Shown here in pieces: positions 56,749 through 64,000 of a stretch of DNA of 64,000 nt. The stretch lies in contig NZ_CP108106.1 of assembly GCF_041435195.1 (NCBI RefSeq), positions 2,294,001 to 2,358,000 of the forward strand. The letters are read 5' to 3'. The position numbers and the translations under genes were made by a program. This DNA comes from Streptomyces sp. NBC_00224 (GTDB lineage Bacteria; Actinomycetota; Actinomycetes; Streptomycetales; Streptomycetaceae). Each line of letters opens with the position of its first letter. Positions within the stretch are counted from its first letter, which is position 1. A model generated the notes under the pieces. It did no database searches. It saw only the letters and a list, made by a program, of their open reading frames with translations, and was not told where the DNA came from.

Positions 56749-56940
56749 GGAGCGGCGCGGATTCGGTCCGTCGCCCTGTGTATGCGGTTCCGTAGTCGTT
56801 GAGACCGATACGAGGGTCCGCTCCGGCGCCGCGCCTGCCCGGCTTTACCTGGAGCAAACGCGAACGTGATCCAGTTCACTACGGCGCGTAGCGACAGTCG
56901 GCGCGCGGTGACTGTCAGTGGCGTACGGCATCATCGGGGT

Positions 56941-57864
56941 GTGACGCGACGCCTGATGCTCCTCGACACCGCTTCCCTGTACTTCCGGGCCTATTTCGGG
57001 GTCCCCGACACGGTCCGGGCCCCGGACGGCACCCCGGTCAACGCCGTGCGCGGCCTGCTCGACTTCATCACCCGCCTGGTCCAGGACCACCATCCGGACG
57101 ACCTGGTCGCCTGTATGGACGCGGACTGGCGCCCGCACTGGCGCGTGGAGCTGATCCCGTCGTACAAGGCGCACCGGGTGGCGGTGGAGACGGCCGACGG
57201 CGTCCCGGACGAGGAGGAGGTCCCGGACACGCTGGCCCCACAGGTCCCGGTGATCGAGGCGGTCCTGGACGCACTGGGCATCGCCCGGGTCGGGGTCGCG
57301 GGGTACGAGGCGGACGACGTGATCGGCACCCTGGCCACGGCGGCCCCCGGCCCGGTGGACATCGTCACGGGCGACCGCGACCTGTTCCAGCTGGTCGACG
57401 ACGGGCGCGGGGTGCGGGTCCTGTACCCGCGCAAGGGCGTGGGCGACTGCGACGCGGTCGACGAGGACCTGATCCGTACGAAGTACGGGGTACGGGCCGA
57501 TCAGTACGCGGACTTCGCGGCCCTGCGCGGCGACGCCAGCGACGGCCTGCCGGGCGTGAAGGGCATCGGTGAGAAGACGGCCGCACAGCTGATCACGGAG
57601 TACGGCGACCTGGCGGGCGTGCGCACGGCGGCCGGGGACCGCACCTCCCGCCTCACCCCCGCCAAGCGCCGGGGCATCGTCGAGGCCGCCGCGTATCTGG
57701 ACGTGGCCCCGAAGGTGGTCCGGGTGGCGCTGGACGTGCCGCTGCCCGCGTTCGACCCGGCGCTCCCGGCCGAGGCGCTGCACCCGGAGACGGTGGACGA
57801 ACTGGCGCAGCGATGGGGGCTGGGAAGCTCCCTGACCCGGCTGCTGGCGACGCTGGGGCGCTGA
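56941..57864 (+). CDS. 5'-3' exonuclease (PolI N-terminal/flap-nuclease family)
   Basis: A 307-residue stand-alone nuclease resembling the 5' nuclease domain of DNA polymerase I. Acidic metal sites are visible: LLDTASLYFRAYFG at the start, ACMDADWRPHWR, GYEADDVIGTLA and VTGDRDLFQLV. The helix-hairpin-helix GLPGVKGIGEKTAAQLI completes the fold. It should remove RNA primers or flaps. The GTG start has no good ribosome site and may be leaderless. Confidence 0.9.
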   Translation: MTRRLMLLDTASLYFRAYFGVPDTVRAPDGTPVNAVRGLLDFITRLVQDHHPDDLVACMDADWRPHWRVELIPSYKAHRVAVETADGVPDEEEVPDTLAPQVPVIEAVLDALGIARVGVAGYEADDVIGTLATAAPGPVDIVTGDRDLFQLVDDGRGVRVLYPRKGVGDCDAVDEDLIRTKYGVRADQYADFAALRGDASDGLPGVKGIGEKTAAQLITEYGDLAGVRTAAGDRTSRLTPAKRRGIVEAAAYLDVAPKVVRVALDVPLPAFDPALPAEALHPETVDELAQRWGLGSSLTRLLATLGR

Positions 57865-57919
57865 GGTTCGGGGGCCGGCAAGGCGGCCGGAAAACGGATG
57901 AGCCCAGATGGCCGGGATG

Positions 57920-57938
57920 CTAACTTAGGCAAACCTAA
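57920..57938 (+). promoter_or_regulatory. iron box (DmdR/IdeR operator)
   Basis: The 19-base site CTAACTTAGGCAAACCTAA matches 15 of 19 positions of the DtxR/IdeR consensus. It overlaps an extended -10 (TGCTAACTT), 63 bases before the siderophore reductase start, so iron-loaded repressor would block the promoter. Confidence 0.85.
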
Positions 57939-58000
57939 GAAGAGCAGACGGTTCAGCGCGCCGGGCAGACGGGTCCGGCACACATCAGGGGAGAAACGCT

Positions 58001-58840
58001 GTGGCAGAACGACCGGCCCGCAAGGGGTCACGGGCCCATGAGACGCACGTGGTGCGCACGGAGTGGATCACTCCGCACATGGTCCGGGTGGTCCTGGGGG
58101 GCGCGGCGGCGAGCGGCTTCGCCGTCGGCGAGTACACCGACCACTATGTGAAGCTGCTCTTCCCGGCGCCCGGGGTGACCTACCCCGAGCCGTTCGACCT
58201 GGAGCGCGTGCGCACCGAGTTCCCGCGCGACCAGTGGCCGAGCAACCGGACGTACACGGTCCGGACGTGGGACGCCGAGCGGGACGAGCTGAGCATCGAC
58301 TTCGTGGTCCACGGCGACGAGGGCCTGGCCGGACCGTGGGCCGCCCGTGCCCAGGCCGGCGACGTCATCCACCTCTCCGGCCCCGGCGGCGGCTACGGGC
58401 CGGACCCGGCCGCCGACTGGCACCTCCTGGTCGGCGACGAGAGCGCCCTCCCGGCGATCGCCGCCGCGCTGGAGCGGATGCCCGAGGGCGCGGTGGTCCA
58501 CGCCTTCGTGGAGGTTCCCGGCCCGGAGGAGGAGCAGAAGATCCTCGCTCCCGAAGGGGTCGAGGTGACCTGGCTGCACCGCGGCGAGGCCCCGGTGGGC
58601 GACGCGGTGGTCGCGGCGGTGCGCGAGCTGGCCTTCCCCGAGGGCGACGTCCACGCCTTCGTCCACGGCGAGGCGGCCTTCGTCAAGGAACTCCGCCGCC
58701 ATCTGCGCCTGGACCGGGAGATCCCCCGCGACCGCCTCTCCATCTCCGGCTACTGGCGCCTCGGCCAGAGCGACGAGGCCTGGCGCGCGGTCAAGCGCGA
58801 GTGGAACGAGCAGGTCGAGCGGGAGCAGGAGGCGGCGTAA
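58001..58840 (+). CDS. siderophore-interacting protein (ferric-siderophore reductase, SIP family)
   Basis: A 279-residue flavin reductase freeing iron from imported siderophores in the cytosol. The FAD domain has RTYTVRTWDAERDELSIDFVVHG, and the NAD(P)H part has HLLVGDESALPAIAAALE. The C-terminal LSISGYWRLGQSDEAWRAVKREW is the SIP family end. An iron box lies at the promoter and a terminator follows, so it is a single-gene unit. Confidence 0.95.
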   Translation: MAERPARKGSRAHETHVVRTEWITPHMVRVVLGGAAASGFAVGEYTDHYVKLLFPAPGVTYPEPFDLERVRTEFPRDQWPSNRTYTVRTWDAERDELSIDFVVHGDEGLAGPWAARAQAGDVIHLSGPGGGYGPDPAADWHLLVGDESALPAIAAALERMPEGAVVHAFVEVPGPEEEQKILAPEGVEVTWLHRGEAPVGDAVVAAVRELAFPEGDVHAFVHGEAAFVKELRRHLRLDREIPRDRLSISGYWRLGQSDEAWRAVKREWNEQVEREQEAA

Positions 58841-58847
58841 CGCGAAA

Positions 58848-58875
58848 GGGGAGGGCACCTGTCGGTGCCCTCCCC
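58848..58875 (+). terminator. terminator after the siderophore reductase
   Basis: A 12-base-pair perfect stem with the loop TGTC, eight bases after the stop codon. Confidence 0.85.
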
Positions 58876-58897
58876 CGGCTCCGCCGCAACCCCCTCA

Positions 58898-58917
58898 GGG
58901 GCGCGGGGAACTGCGCG
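58898..58917 (+). repeat. dispersed GC-rich repeat
   Basis: One exact copy of the 20-base core followed by the flank ACCAGCCCCCACCGACCCGCAG, between two convergent genes and next to the terminator. Confidence 0.75.
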
Positions 58918-58968
58918 ACCAGCCCCCACCGACCCGCAGACAAAAACCCGCCCCCCCCGGAGGGCCCG

Positions 58969-61803
58969 TCAGCCCACCGAGCTGTACGCCACCACGCCCC
59001 TCAGCACCGCGTCCACCGCCTTGCGGGCGTTCTTGGCGACCGTGCTTCCGGCCGAGGAGCCGGGGGCCGCCGCCGCGATCTGGCCGAGTACGTCGATGAC
59101 CTGCTTGCACCAGCGCACGAAGTCGCCCGCGGGCATCTCCGCCTCGCGCAGCACCTCGTCCAGGCCCTGGCCCGACGCCCACTGGAAGGCCGCCCAGGCG
59201 AAGCCGAGGTCGGGCTCGCGCTGGCCGACGCCCTCCGCCTGGTTGATCTTGTGGTCCTCCTCCAGCGCGTCGAGCCGGCCCCAGATGCGGACCATCTCGC
59301 CGAGCGCCGCCTTGGCCGCGCCCGAGGGCAGCTTGGGCGCCACGGCGTCGTCGGCCTGGCGGGCCTCGTACACCAACGCCGAGACGCAGGCGGCCAGTTC
59401 GGCCGGGCTCAGGCCCTCCCAGACGCCCGCGCGCAGGCATTCGCTGGCCAGCAGGTCCAGCTCGCCGTAGAGCCGGGCGAGGCGGCGGCCGTGCTCGGTG
59501 ACCTCGTCGTCGCGCAGATAGTCCAGCTCGGTCAGGAGCGCCACGATCCGGTCGAAGGTGCGGGCGATCGTATTGGTCCGCCCCTCGATGCGGTGCTCCA
59601 GCTGCTGGGTGTCCCGCTTGAGCCGGTAGTAGCGCTCGGCCCAGCGCGCGTGGTCCTCGCGCTCGTCGCAGCCGTGGCACGGGTGGGCGCGCAACTCGGC
59701 GCGCAGCCGTGCGATCTCGCGGTCGTCGGCGGCCTCGGCGCGGCCCCTGCGGTGCCGGTCGGGCACGATGTGGCCCGCCTTGGTGCGCAGCGCGGAGGCG
59801 AGGTCGCGACGGGACTGCGGCGAGCGCGCGTTGAAGGACTTGGGGACCCTCATCCGCTCGATCGCCTCCACCGGCACCGGGAAGTCGATCGCGGCGAGCC
59901 GCTTGACCTGCCGCTCGGCGGTGAGCACCAGCGGGCGCGGCCCGTCGTGCTGGTCGAAGCCGCGGTGGCCGTTGGAGCGCCCGGCCGGGATGCCCGGGTC
60001 GAGCACGAGCGCGAGCCCGGCGAACTTCCCGGTCGGCACGTGGATCACGTCGCCGGGCTTGAGCTTCTCCAGGGACGCGGCCGCGGCGGCCCGCCGCTGG
60101 CTGGCGCCCTGCTTGGCGAGCTCCGTCTCACGGTCCTTGAGGTCGCGGCGCAGTCGCGCGTACTCCTCGAAGTCCCCCAAGTGGCAGCTCATGCCCTCCT
60201 GGTAGCCCTCCAGGCCCTCCTCGTTGCGCTGCACCTGGCGGGAGATGCCGACGACGGACTTGTCCGCCTGGAACTGGGCGAAGGAAGTTTCCAGGAGCTC
60301 GCGCGAGCGGTGCCGGCCGAACTGCTCGACCAGGTTGACCGCCATGTTGTACGACGGCCGGAAGCTGGAGCGCAGCGGATACGTACGGGTGCCCGCGAGA
60401 CCCGCCAGCGCGCCCGGGTCCATGCCGCGCTGCCAGAGCACCACGGCGTGGCCCTCGACGTCGATGCCGCGGCGCCCGGCACGACCGGTCAGCTGGGTGT
60501 ACTCACCGGGGGTGATGTCGGCGTGCTGTTCGCCGTTCCACTTCACCAGCTTCTCCAGGATCACCGTCCTGGCGGGCATGTTGATACCCAGGGCGAGCGT
60601 CTCGGTGGCGAACACCGCCTTCACCAGGCCGCGCACGAACAGCTCCTCCACGACCTCCTTGAAGGTCGGCAGCATGCCCGCGTGGTGGGCCGCGATGCCC
60701 CGCTCCAGGCCCTCCAGCCACTCGTAGTACCCCAGGACGTGCAGGTCCTCGCCGGGGATGGAGGCGGTGCGCTCCTCGATGATCTCGCGCACCTTCTGGC
60801 GCGCCTCGTCATTGTTGAGGCGCAGGCCCGCGTACATGCACTGCTGGACCGCGGCCTCGCAGCCGGCCCGGCTGAAGATGAACGTGATGGCGGGCAACAG
60901 GCCCTCGGCGTCGAGCCGTTCGATGACCTCGGGGCGGCTCGGCGTCCAGATCCGGGTGCGCTGGCGGCGCTCGCGCTCGCGGTCGGCCTCACGGACCATC
61001 TTGCCGCGCCTGCGGTCGCGCGGGTTGTACGTCTTCTGGTTCTCCATCCGGGCCATGCGCAGCAGGTCCGGGTTGACCTCCCGGCGGGCGCCGCCGCGGC
61101 CGCCGTGGTCGGTGGACTCCTCGAAGAGGTCGTACGTCCGCCGTCCGGCCAGCACGTGCTGCCACAGCGGGACCGGGCGGTCCTCGGAGACGATCACTTC
61201 GGTGTCGCCGCGCACGGTGTCCAGCCAGTCGCCGAACTCCTCCGCGTTGGAGACGGTCGCCGACAGCGACACCAGCGTGACCGACTCGGGCAGGTGGATG
61301 ATCACCTCTTCCCAGACGGCGCCCCGGAAGCGGTCGGAGAGGTAGTGCACCTCGTCCATGACCACGTAACCGAGGCCGAGGAGCGACTGGGAGCCCGCGT
61401 AGAGCATGTTGCGGAGCACCTCGGTGGTCATCACGACCACCGGCGCCTCGGAGTTGACGCTGTTATCACCGGTGAGCAGGCCCACCTTGTCCGCGCCGTA
61501 GCGTCTGGCCAGGTCGGCGTACTTCTGGTTGGAGAGCGCCTTGATCGGCGTGGTGTAGAAGCACTTGCGGCCCTGCTGGAGGGCCAGGTGCACGGCGAAC
61601 TCGCCGACGATGGTCTTGCCGGAGCCGGTCGGGGCGGCCACGAGCACACCCTTGCCGGCTTCGAGTGCCTGGCACGCCTCGATCTGGAAGGGGTCCAGAT
61701 CGAAGTCGTACAGGTCGCGGAAGGGTGCGAGCGCGGTGGCCTGCTCGGCGGCGCGGAGCCGGGCAGCTGCGTACGCTTCGGCTGGTGAGAGGTCCTCTGT
61801 CAT
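58969..61803 (-). CDS. helY: Ski2/Mtr4-like RNA helicase (HelY family)
   Basis: A 944-residue superfamily 2 helicase. Walker A APTGSGKT at 57-64, DEVH box at 150-153, SLSATVSN motif III, and QLTGRAGRRGIDVEG motif VI. A DSHCT-type helical domain forms the C terminus. Such proteins unwind RNA for decay or processing. It follows tatC in the conserved actinobacterial order pafBC-tatA-tatC-helY, although a strong hairpin lies between tatC and helY. Confidence 0.93.
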   Translation of the reverse strand: MTEDLSPAEAYAAARLRAAEQATALAPFRDLYDFDLDPFQIEACQALEAGKGVLVAAPTGSGKTIVGEFAVHLALQQGRKCFYTTPIKALSNQKYADLARRYGADKVGLLTGDNSVNSEAPVVVMTTEVLRNMLYAGSQSLLGLGYVVMDEVHYLSDRFRGAVWEEVIIHLPESVTLVSLSATVSNAEEFGDWLDTVRGDTEVIVSEDRPVPLWQHVLAGRRTYDLFEESTDHGGRGGARREVNPDLLRMARMENQKTYNPRDRRRGKMVREADRERERRQRTRIWTPSRPEVIERLDAEGLLPAITFIFSRAGCEAAVQQCMYAGLRLNNDEARQKVREIIEERTASIPGEDLHVLGYYEWLEGLERGIAAHHAGMLPTFKEVVEELFVRGLVKAVFATETLALGINMPARTVILEKLVKWNGEQHADITPGEYTQLTGRAGRRGIDVEGHAVVLWQRGMDPGALAGLAGTRTYPLRSSFRPSYNMAVNLVEQFGRHRSRELLETSFAQFQADKSVVGISRQVQRNEEGLEGYQEGMSCHLGDFEEYARLRRDLKDRETELAKQGASQRRAAAAASLEKLKPGDVIHVPTGKFAGLALVLDPGIPAGRSNGHRGFDQHDGPRPLVLTAERQVKRLAAIDFPVPVEAIERMRVPKSFNARSPQSRRDLASALRTKAGHIVPDRHRRGRAEAADDREIARLRAELRAHPCHGCDEREDHARWAERYYRLKRDTQQLEHRIEGRTNTIARTFDRIVALLTELDYLRDDEVTEHGRRLARLYGELDLLASECLRAGVWEGLSPAELAACVSALVYEARQADDAVAPKLPSGAAKAALGEMVRIWGRLDALEEDHKINQAEGVGQREPDLGFAWAAFQWASGQGLDEVLREAEMPAGDFVRWCKQVIDVLGQIAAAAPGSSAGSTVAKNARKAVDAVLRGVVAYSSVG

Positions 61804-61896
61804 CTTGTCTTCGAGCCTACCCGCCGCCTCTGACAGAGGTCGCGATCTTTATCGGGACGGGGGCCCGGGACGGAGTGCGCGGCGACCGGGAACGCG

Positions 61897-61936
61897 GAAG
61901 CGGCCGGGTGCGCGCCGTGCGCGCCCCGGCCGCTTC
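61897..61936 (-). terminator. terminator after tatC
   Basis: A 12-base-pair perfect stem (61897-61908 with 61925-61936) with a GC-rich loop that can pair further, 11 bases after the tatC stop. helY would then need its own promoter in 61804-61896 or read-through. Confidence 0.75.
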
Positions 61937-61947
61937 GCGGCGTGGGA

Positions 61948-62904
61948 TCAGGTGATGTCGTCGTAGCCGTTCACACGGCTGCTGGAGCGGCCGCCGTCGG
62001 CCTGCTCGGGCAGCGACGGGGTGGTGACCGGCTCGATGTCGCCGATGTCCGCCGGAGTGAGGTCGAGGTCGGAGGCCTCGTCGTCGGCGGGCTTGGCTTC
62101 CTCGCGTTGGCGGCGGCGCTTGTCGTTGAGCATCGACACACCGACGGCGATGAAGTAGAGCAGCACGATCGGGGTGGCCAGCGAGAGCATCGACACGGGG
62201 TCGACGGTCGGCGTCGCGAAGGCCGCGAAGACCGTGACGCCCATGATCATGCCGCGCCACCAGCCCAGCATCCGGCGGCCGGTGATCACTCCGCTGAAGT
62301 TGAGCATGACCAGGAAGAGCGGCAGCTCGAACGAGAGGCCGAAGACGATGATCATCCGCAGCACGAGGTCGATGAGCTCGTTCAGCGGGAGCAGGTTCAG
62401 CGCGTCGTCGGGGGTGAACTCAAGGAGGACCTTCGCGGCCGCGGGCAGCACGTGGTAGGAGAACCAGCCGCCGGCGACGAAGAGCGGGAAGCCCGCCGCG
62501 ACGAAGCCCAGGGAGTACTTCTTCTCGTTCTTGTGCAGGCCCGGGGCGACGAACGCCCAGAGCTGGTAGAGCCAGACGGGGCTGGCCGCCACGACGCCCG
62601 CCACCAGGGACGTCTTGATCATCAAGGTGAACGGCGACATGAGGCCGGACATCGTGACTTGGCCGCAGTGGTCCTTGTCGCTCTGCTTGGCCAGTTCGCC
62701 GAAGCCCTGCGTGCAGCCGACCGACTCCTTGATCGGCTTGATGATCAGGTCGACGATGTCCTTGTAGTAGAACGCCGCCACCACGGAGCAGACCAGGATC
62801 GCGAGGACCGCCTTGGCGAGCCGGTTGCGCAGCTCACGGAGATGGTCCGAGAGGGGCATCCGCCCCTCCGGGTCCTTCTGCTGATTGCGGGCAGACTTCA
62901 GCAA
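61948..62904 (-). CDS. tatC: Sec-independent translocase subunit TatC
   Basis: A 318-residue membrane protein with six helices that receives twin-arginine signal peptides. The N-terminal MPLSDHLRELRNRL and the following helices carry the conserved Glu and Pro residues. The loop SPFTLMIKTSLVAGVVAASPVWLYQLWAFVAPGLH is diagnostic. A charged cytoplasmic tail of about 60 residues (RRRQREEAKPADDEAS) is typical of actinomycetes. It lies 62 bases after tatA. The GH10-like protein in this window is one likely substrate. Confidence 0.97.
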   Translation of the reverse strand: MLKSARNQQKDPEGRMPLSDHLRELRNRLAKAVLAILVCSVVAAFYYKDIVDLIIKPIKESVGCTQGFGELAKQSDKDHCGQVTMSGLMSPFTLMIKTSLVAGVVAASPVWLYQLWAFVAPGLHKNEKKYSLGFVAAGFPLFVAGGWFSYHVLPAAAKVLLEFTPDDALNLLPLNELIDLVLRMIIVFGLSFELPLFLVMLNFSGVITGRRMLGWWRGMIMGVTVFAAFATPTVDPVSMLSLATPIVLLYFIAVGVSMLNDKRRRQREEAKPADDEASDLDLTPADIGDIEPVTTPSLPEQADGGRSSSRVNGYDDIT

Positions 62905-62966
62905 CCCACGTCCTCATCTCGTGCGGCAGGGCGCCTTGGTGATCAGCGCCTGCTTCGGCCCAGGTG

Positions 62967-63248
62967 TCAGCGGGTGGAGTCGGTCGGCTCGGTCACGGGA
63001 CGCGAGCTGCTGACGTCGCCGGGGGCCGACTGGATGGTGCGCTGCACCGGCGGCTGCTCGCCCGGCTGCGGCGGGTCGGCGGGGGCGGTCTGCTGGCCTT
63101 CGGTCTTCATCGCCTTCGCCTCGCTCTTGAGGATGCGAGCGGACTTGCCGAGCGAGCGCGCCATGTCCGGAAGCTTCTTCGCGCCGAACAGCAGGACGAT
63201 GACGACGAGGATGAGAATGATCTCGGGGGCGCCGAGCCTTCCGAACAT
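62967..63248 (-). CDS. tatA: Sec-independent translocase subunit TatA
   Basis: A 93-residue TatA: a short N-terminal membrane helix ([36 protein letters not shown]) with the FGxxKLP hinge, an amphipathic helix and a disordered Pro/Gln-rich tail. It oligomerises to form the export pore with TatC. The gap upstream (63249-63471) probably holds its promoter but shows no clear motif. Confidence 0.97.
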   Translation of the reverse strand: MFGRLGAPEIILILVVIVLLFGAKKLPDMARSLGKSARILKSEAKAMKTEGQQTAPADPPQPGEQPPVQRTIQSAPGDVSSSRPVTEPTDSTR

Positions 63249-63471
63249 AAGCTTTTACCTTCTCACCGAGGCGACATGGGTGGGGCTGCGTGGGTTCGAC
63301 CGGACTGGTGTCCGATCGCATGCGTGCAGCGATCGTAACGCGCAGGGGTAAACGCTGGGCAATCCCCGTGCGTACTCCCGTGACACGGCCCACTGCCTCG
63401 CTCCGTGGTCCGCGCTCTGAAGCGTACCTAAAGGGACGGACGGACAGGAGTGCGCACGACTCCCCGCACGG

Positions 63472-63669
63472 TCAGCGCAAGGTCTCCCCGGTGGCCGAGA
63501 GTTCAACTGCGGCCCGCTCCAGGTCCTCGGCGGCCTTGTTGATCTTATGTGTGGTGTCGGCCACTTGGCGGCCGAGCCGCTGCGCCTCGACGAACACCTT
63601 GATCGCGAGGACACCGAGGACGGCGATTCCGAGGAACCCGAGGGCGATGGCGGTCATCGGCCAGAACAT
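63472..63669 (-). CDS. small membrane protein with coiled coil, function unknown
   Basis: A 65-residue protein: one N-terminal transmembrane helix (about 4-25) and an amphipathic helix (about 28-62, QRLGRQVADTTHKINKAAEDLERAAVEL) likely to coil. It resembles a shortened DUF948-type protein, but this was not confirmed. It lies nine bases after the zinc-ribbon gene and before tatA, all on one strand. Confidence 0.72.
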   Translation of the reverse strand: MFWPMTAIALGFLGIAVLGVLAIKVFVEAQRLGRQVADTTHKINKAAEDLERAAVELSATGETLR

Positions 63670-63678
63670 GAGCGGACC

Positions 63679-63942
63679 CTAGACGCTGGAGTGGAGGCGG
63701 AGGGTGCGGACCCCTCCGCCGGTGAGGAGTTCGACGATGCGCTCACCGGCCGGCTTGCGCACGGCGGAGCCGCACTCGGGGCAGGTGAAGGAGTAGAAGG
63801 TGGTACGGCGGCTGGCGCCGATGGCGAGGCGCAGCGCCCCCGCGGCCAGCTCGAAGCGGGCACGGCAGTCGGGGCAGGCGGCCTTGAAGAGCACCGACTG
63901 AACCGCGGCCATCTGACGGGAAATACCGGGCAATACCGACAT
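63679..63942 (-). CDS. small zinc-ribbon protein, function unknown
   Basis: An 87-residue protein with two CxxC pairs (ACPDCR and TCPECG) about 30 residues apart, a likely zinc ribbon. The C-terminal segment GERIVELLTGGGVRTLRL is conserved-looking but unassigned. ATG at 63942 sits 11 bases after GAGGAG; the ATG at 63951 is only two bases from that site and cannot use it. It follows the end of a probable pafC by 15 bases. Confidence 0.72.
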   Translation of the reverse strand: MSVLPGISRQMAAVQSVLFKAACPDCRARFELAAGALRLAIGASRRTTFYSFTCPECGSAVRKPAGERIVELLTGGGVRTLRLHSSV

Positions 63943-63957
63943 ATTCCGCATATCTCC

Positions 63958-64000
63958 TCAGCTCTGTCCGTCGTGCGCGCTCTGCTCTTCGTACGCCGCC
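63958..64000 (-). CDS. 3' end of an upstream gene, probably pafC
   Basis: The last 13 codons of an open frame (AAYEEQSAHDGQS, then TGA) run off the right edge. The conserved actinobacterial order pafB-pafC-tatA-tatC-helY makes PafC, a WYL-domain regulator, the best guess. The fragment is too short to show this from sequence. The stop codon lies against the ribosome site of the zinc-ribbon gene. Confidence 0.5.
   Translation of the reverse strand, partial: AAYEEQSAHDGQS

Noticed and set aside
56695..56870. Possible c-di-AMP (ydaO) riboswitch before the betaine transporter
   Set aside because: Only a short CCGAAUCCG stretch resembles the consensus. The G-rich pseudo-symmetric core motifs and the closing stem could not be found.
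58063..61788. Very long open frame (1241 codons) opposite helY, and similar long frames opposite pheT, argC and others
   Set aside because: They lie antisense to clearly conserved genes, have repetitive low-complexity translations, and arise from GC-rich third-position bias.

Overview
The window is a stretch of high-GC actinobacterial chromosome, almost certainly from Streptomyces or a close relative. The grounds are codon use with G or C in nearly every third position, many GTG starts and ATGA/GTGA gene overlaps, apparently leaderless starts, and a gene order typical of the Streptomyces core: argCJBDR, infC-rpmI-rplT, pheST, a glnA4 cluster, and tatA-tatC-helY next to the end of pafC. No rRNA, tRNA, CRISPR array, insertion sequence or prophage was seen. 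No gap between genes exceeds about 300 bases.

Layout. 0-4.8 kb: acyltransferase, a TetR/MFS export pair with a clear operator, a DinB-like protein and a type I signal peptidase. 4.8-13.3 kb: arginine biosynthesis as two reverse-strand units, argG-argH and argC-J-B-D-R, each with a consensus promoter overlapped by ARG-box-like sequence; a secreted L,D-transpeptidase-like gene lies between them. 13.3-22.9 kb: a NarL-type two-component pair, two membrane/envelope genes, a sugar acetyltransferase, a histidine-phosphatase-fold protein without its catalytic histidines, a MocR regulator whose start codon overlaps that of a divergent EamA transporter, and a Tat-exported GH10-like hydrolase. 23-27.9 kb: 3-hydroxyacyl-CoA dehydrogenase, a small membrane protein, a NUDIX hydrolase, a TPR regulator and a PP2C phosphatase. 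27.9-36.3 kb: translation genes pheST and infC-rpmI-rplT, a PAS kinase and an rRNA methyltransferase. The infC leader is long, holds an apparent intrinsic terminator, and infC seems to start at AUC.

36.3-43.4 kb: SseB, a mycosin-type protease coupled to a proline-rich membrane protein, a racemase-fold enzyme, a DUF2510 protein and a secreted HAD phosphatase. 43.5-50.2 kb: two divergent units that together make a plausible complete monoamine/ethanolamine route: permease, GlnA4-type gamma-glutamyl ligase, SDR, aldehyde dehydrogenase and gamma-glutamyl hydrolase, with a FadR-type regulator. 50.2-58.9 kb: a LysR/TDT exporter pair, an XRE-cupin regulator with an orphan metal-chelate receptor, a ProU-type betaine transporter with fused permease and binding protein, a 5'-3' exonuclease and an iron-regulated siderophore reductase. 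58.9-64 kb: helY, tatC, tatA, two small proteins and the end of a probable pafC.

A short dispersed repeat (core GGGGCGCGGGGAACTGCGCG) occurs eight times, mostly between genes and twice as inverted pairs. One copy lies in frame inside a coding sequence.
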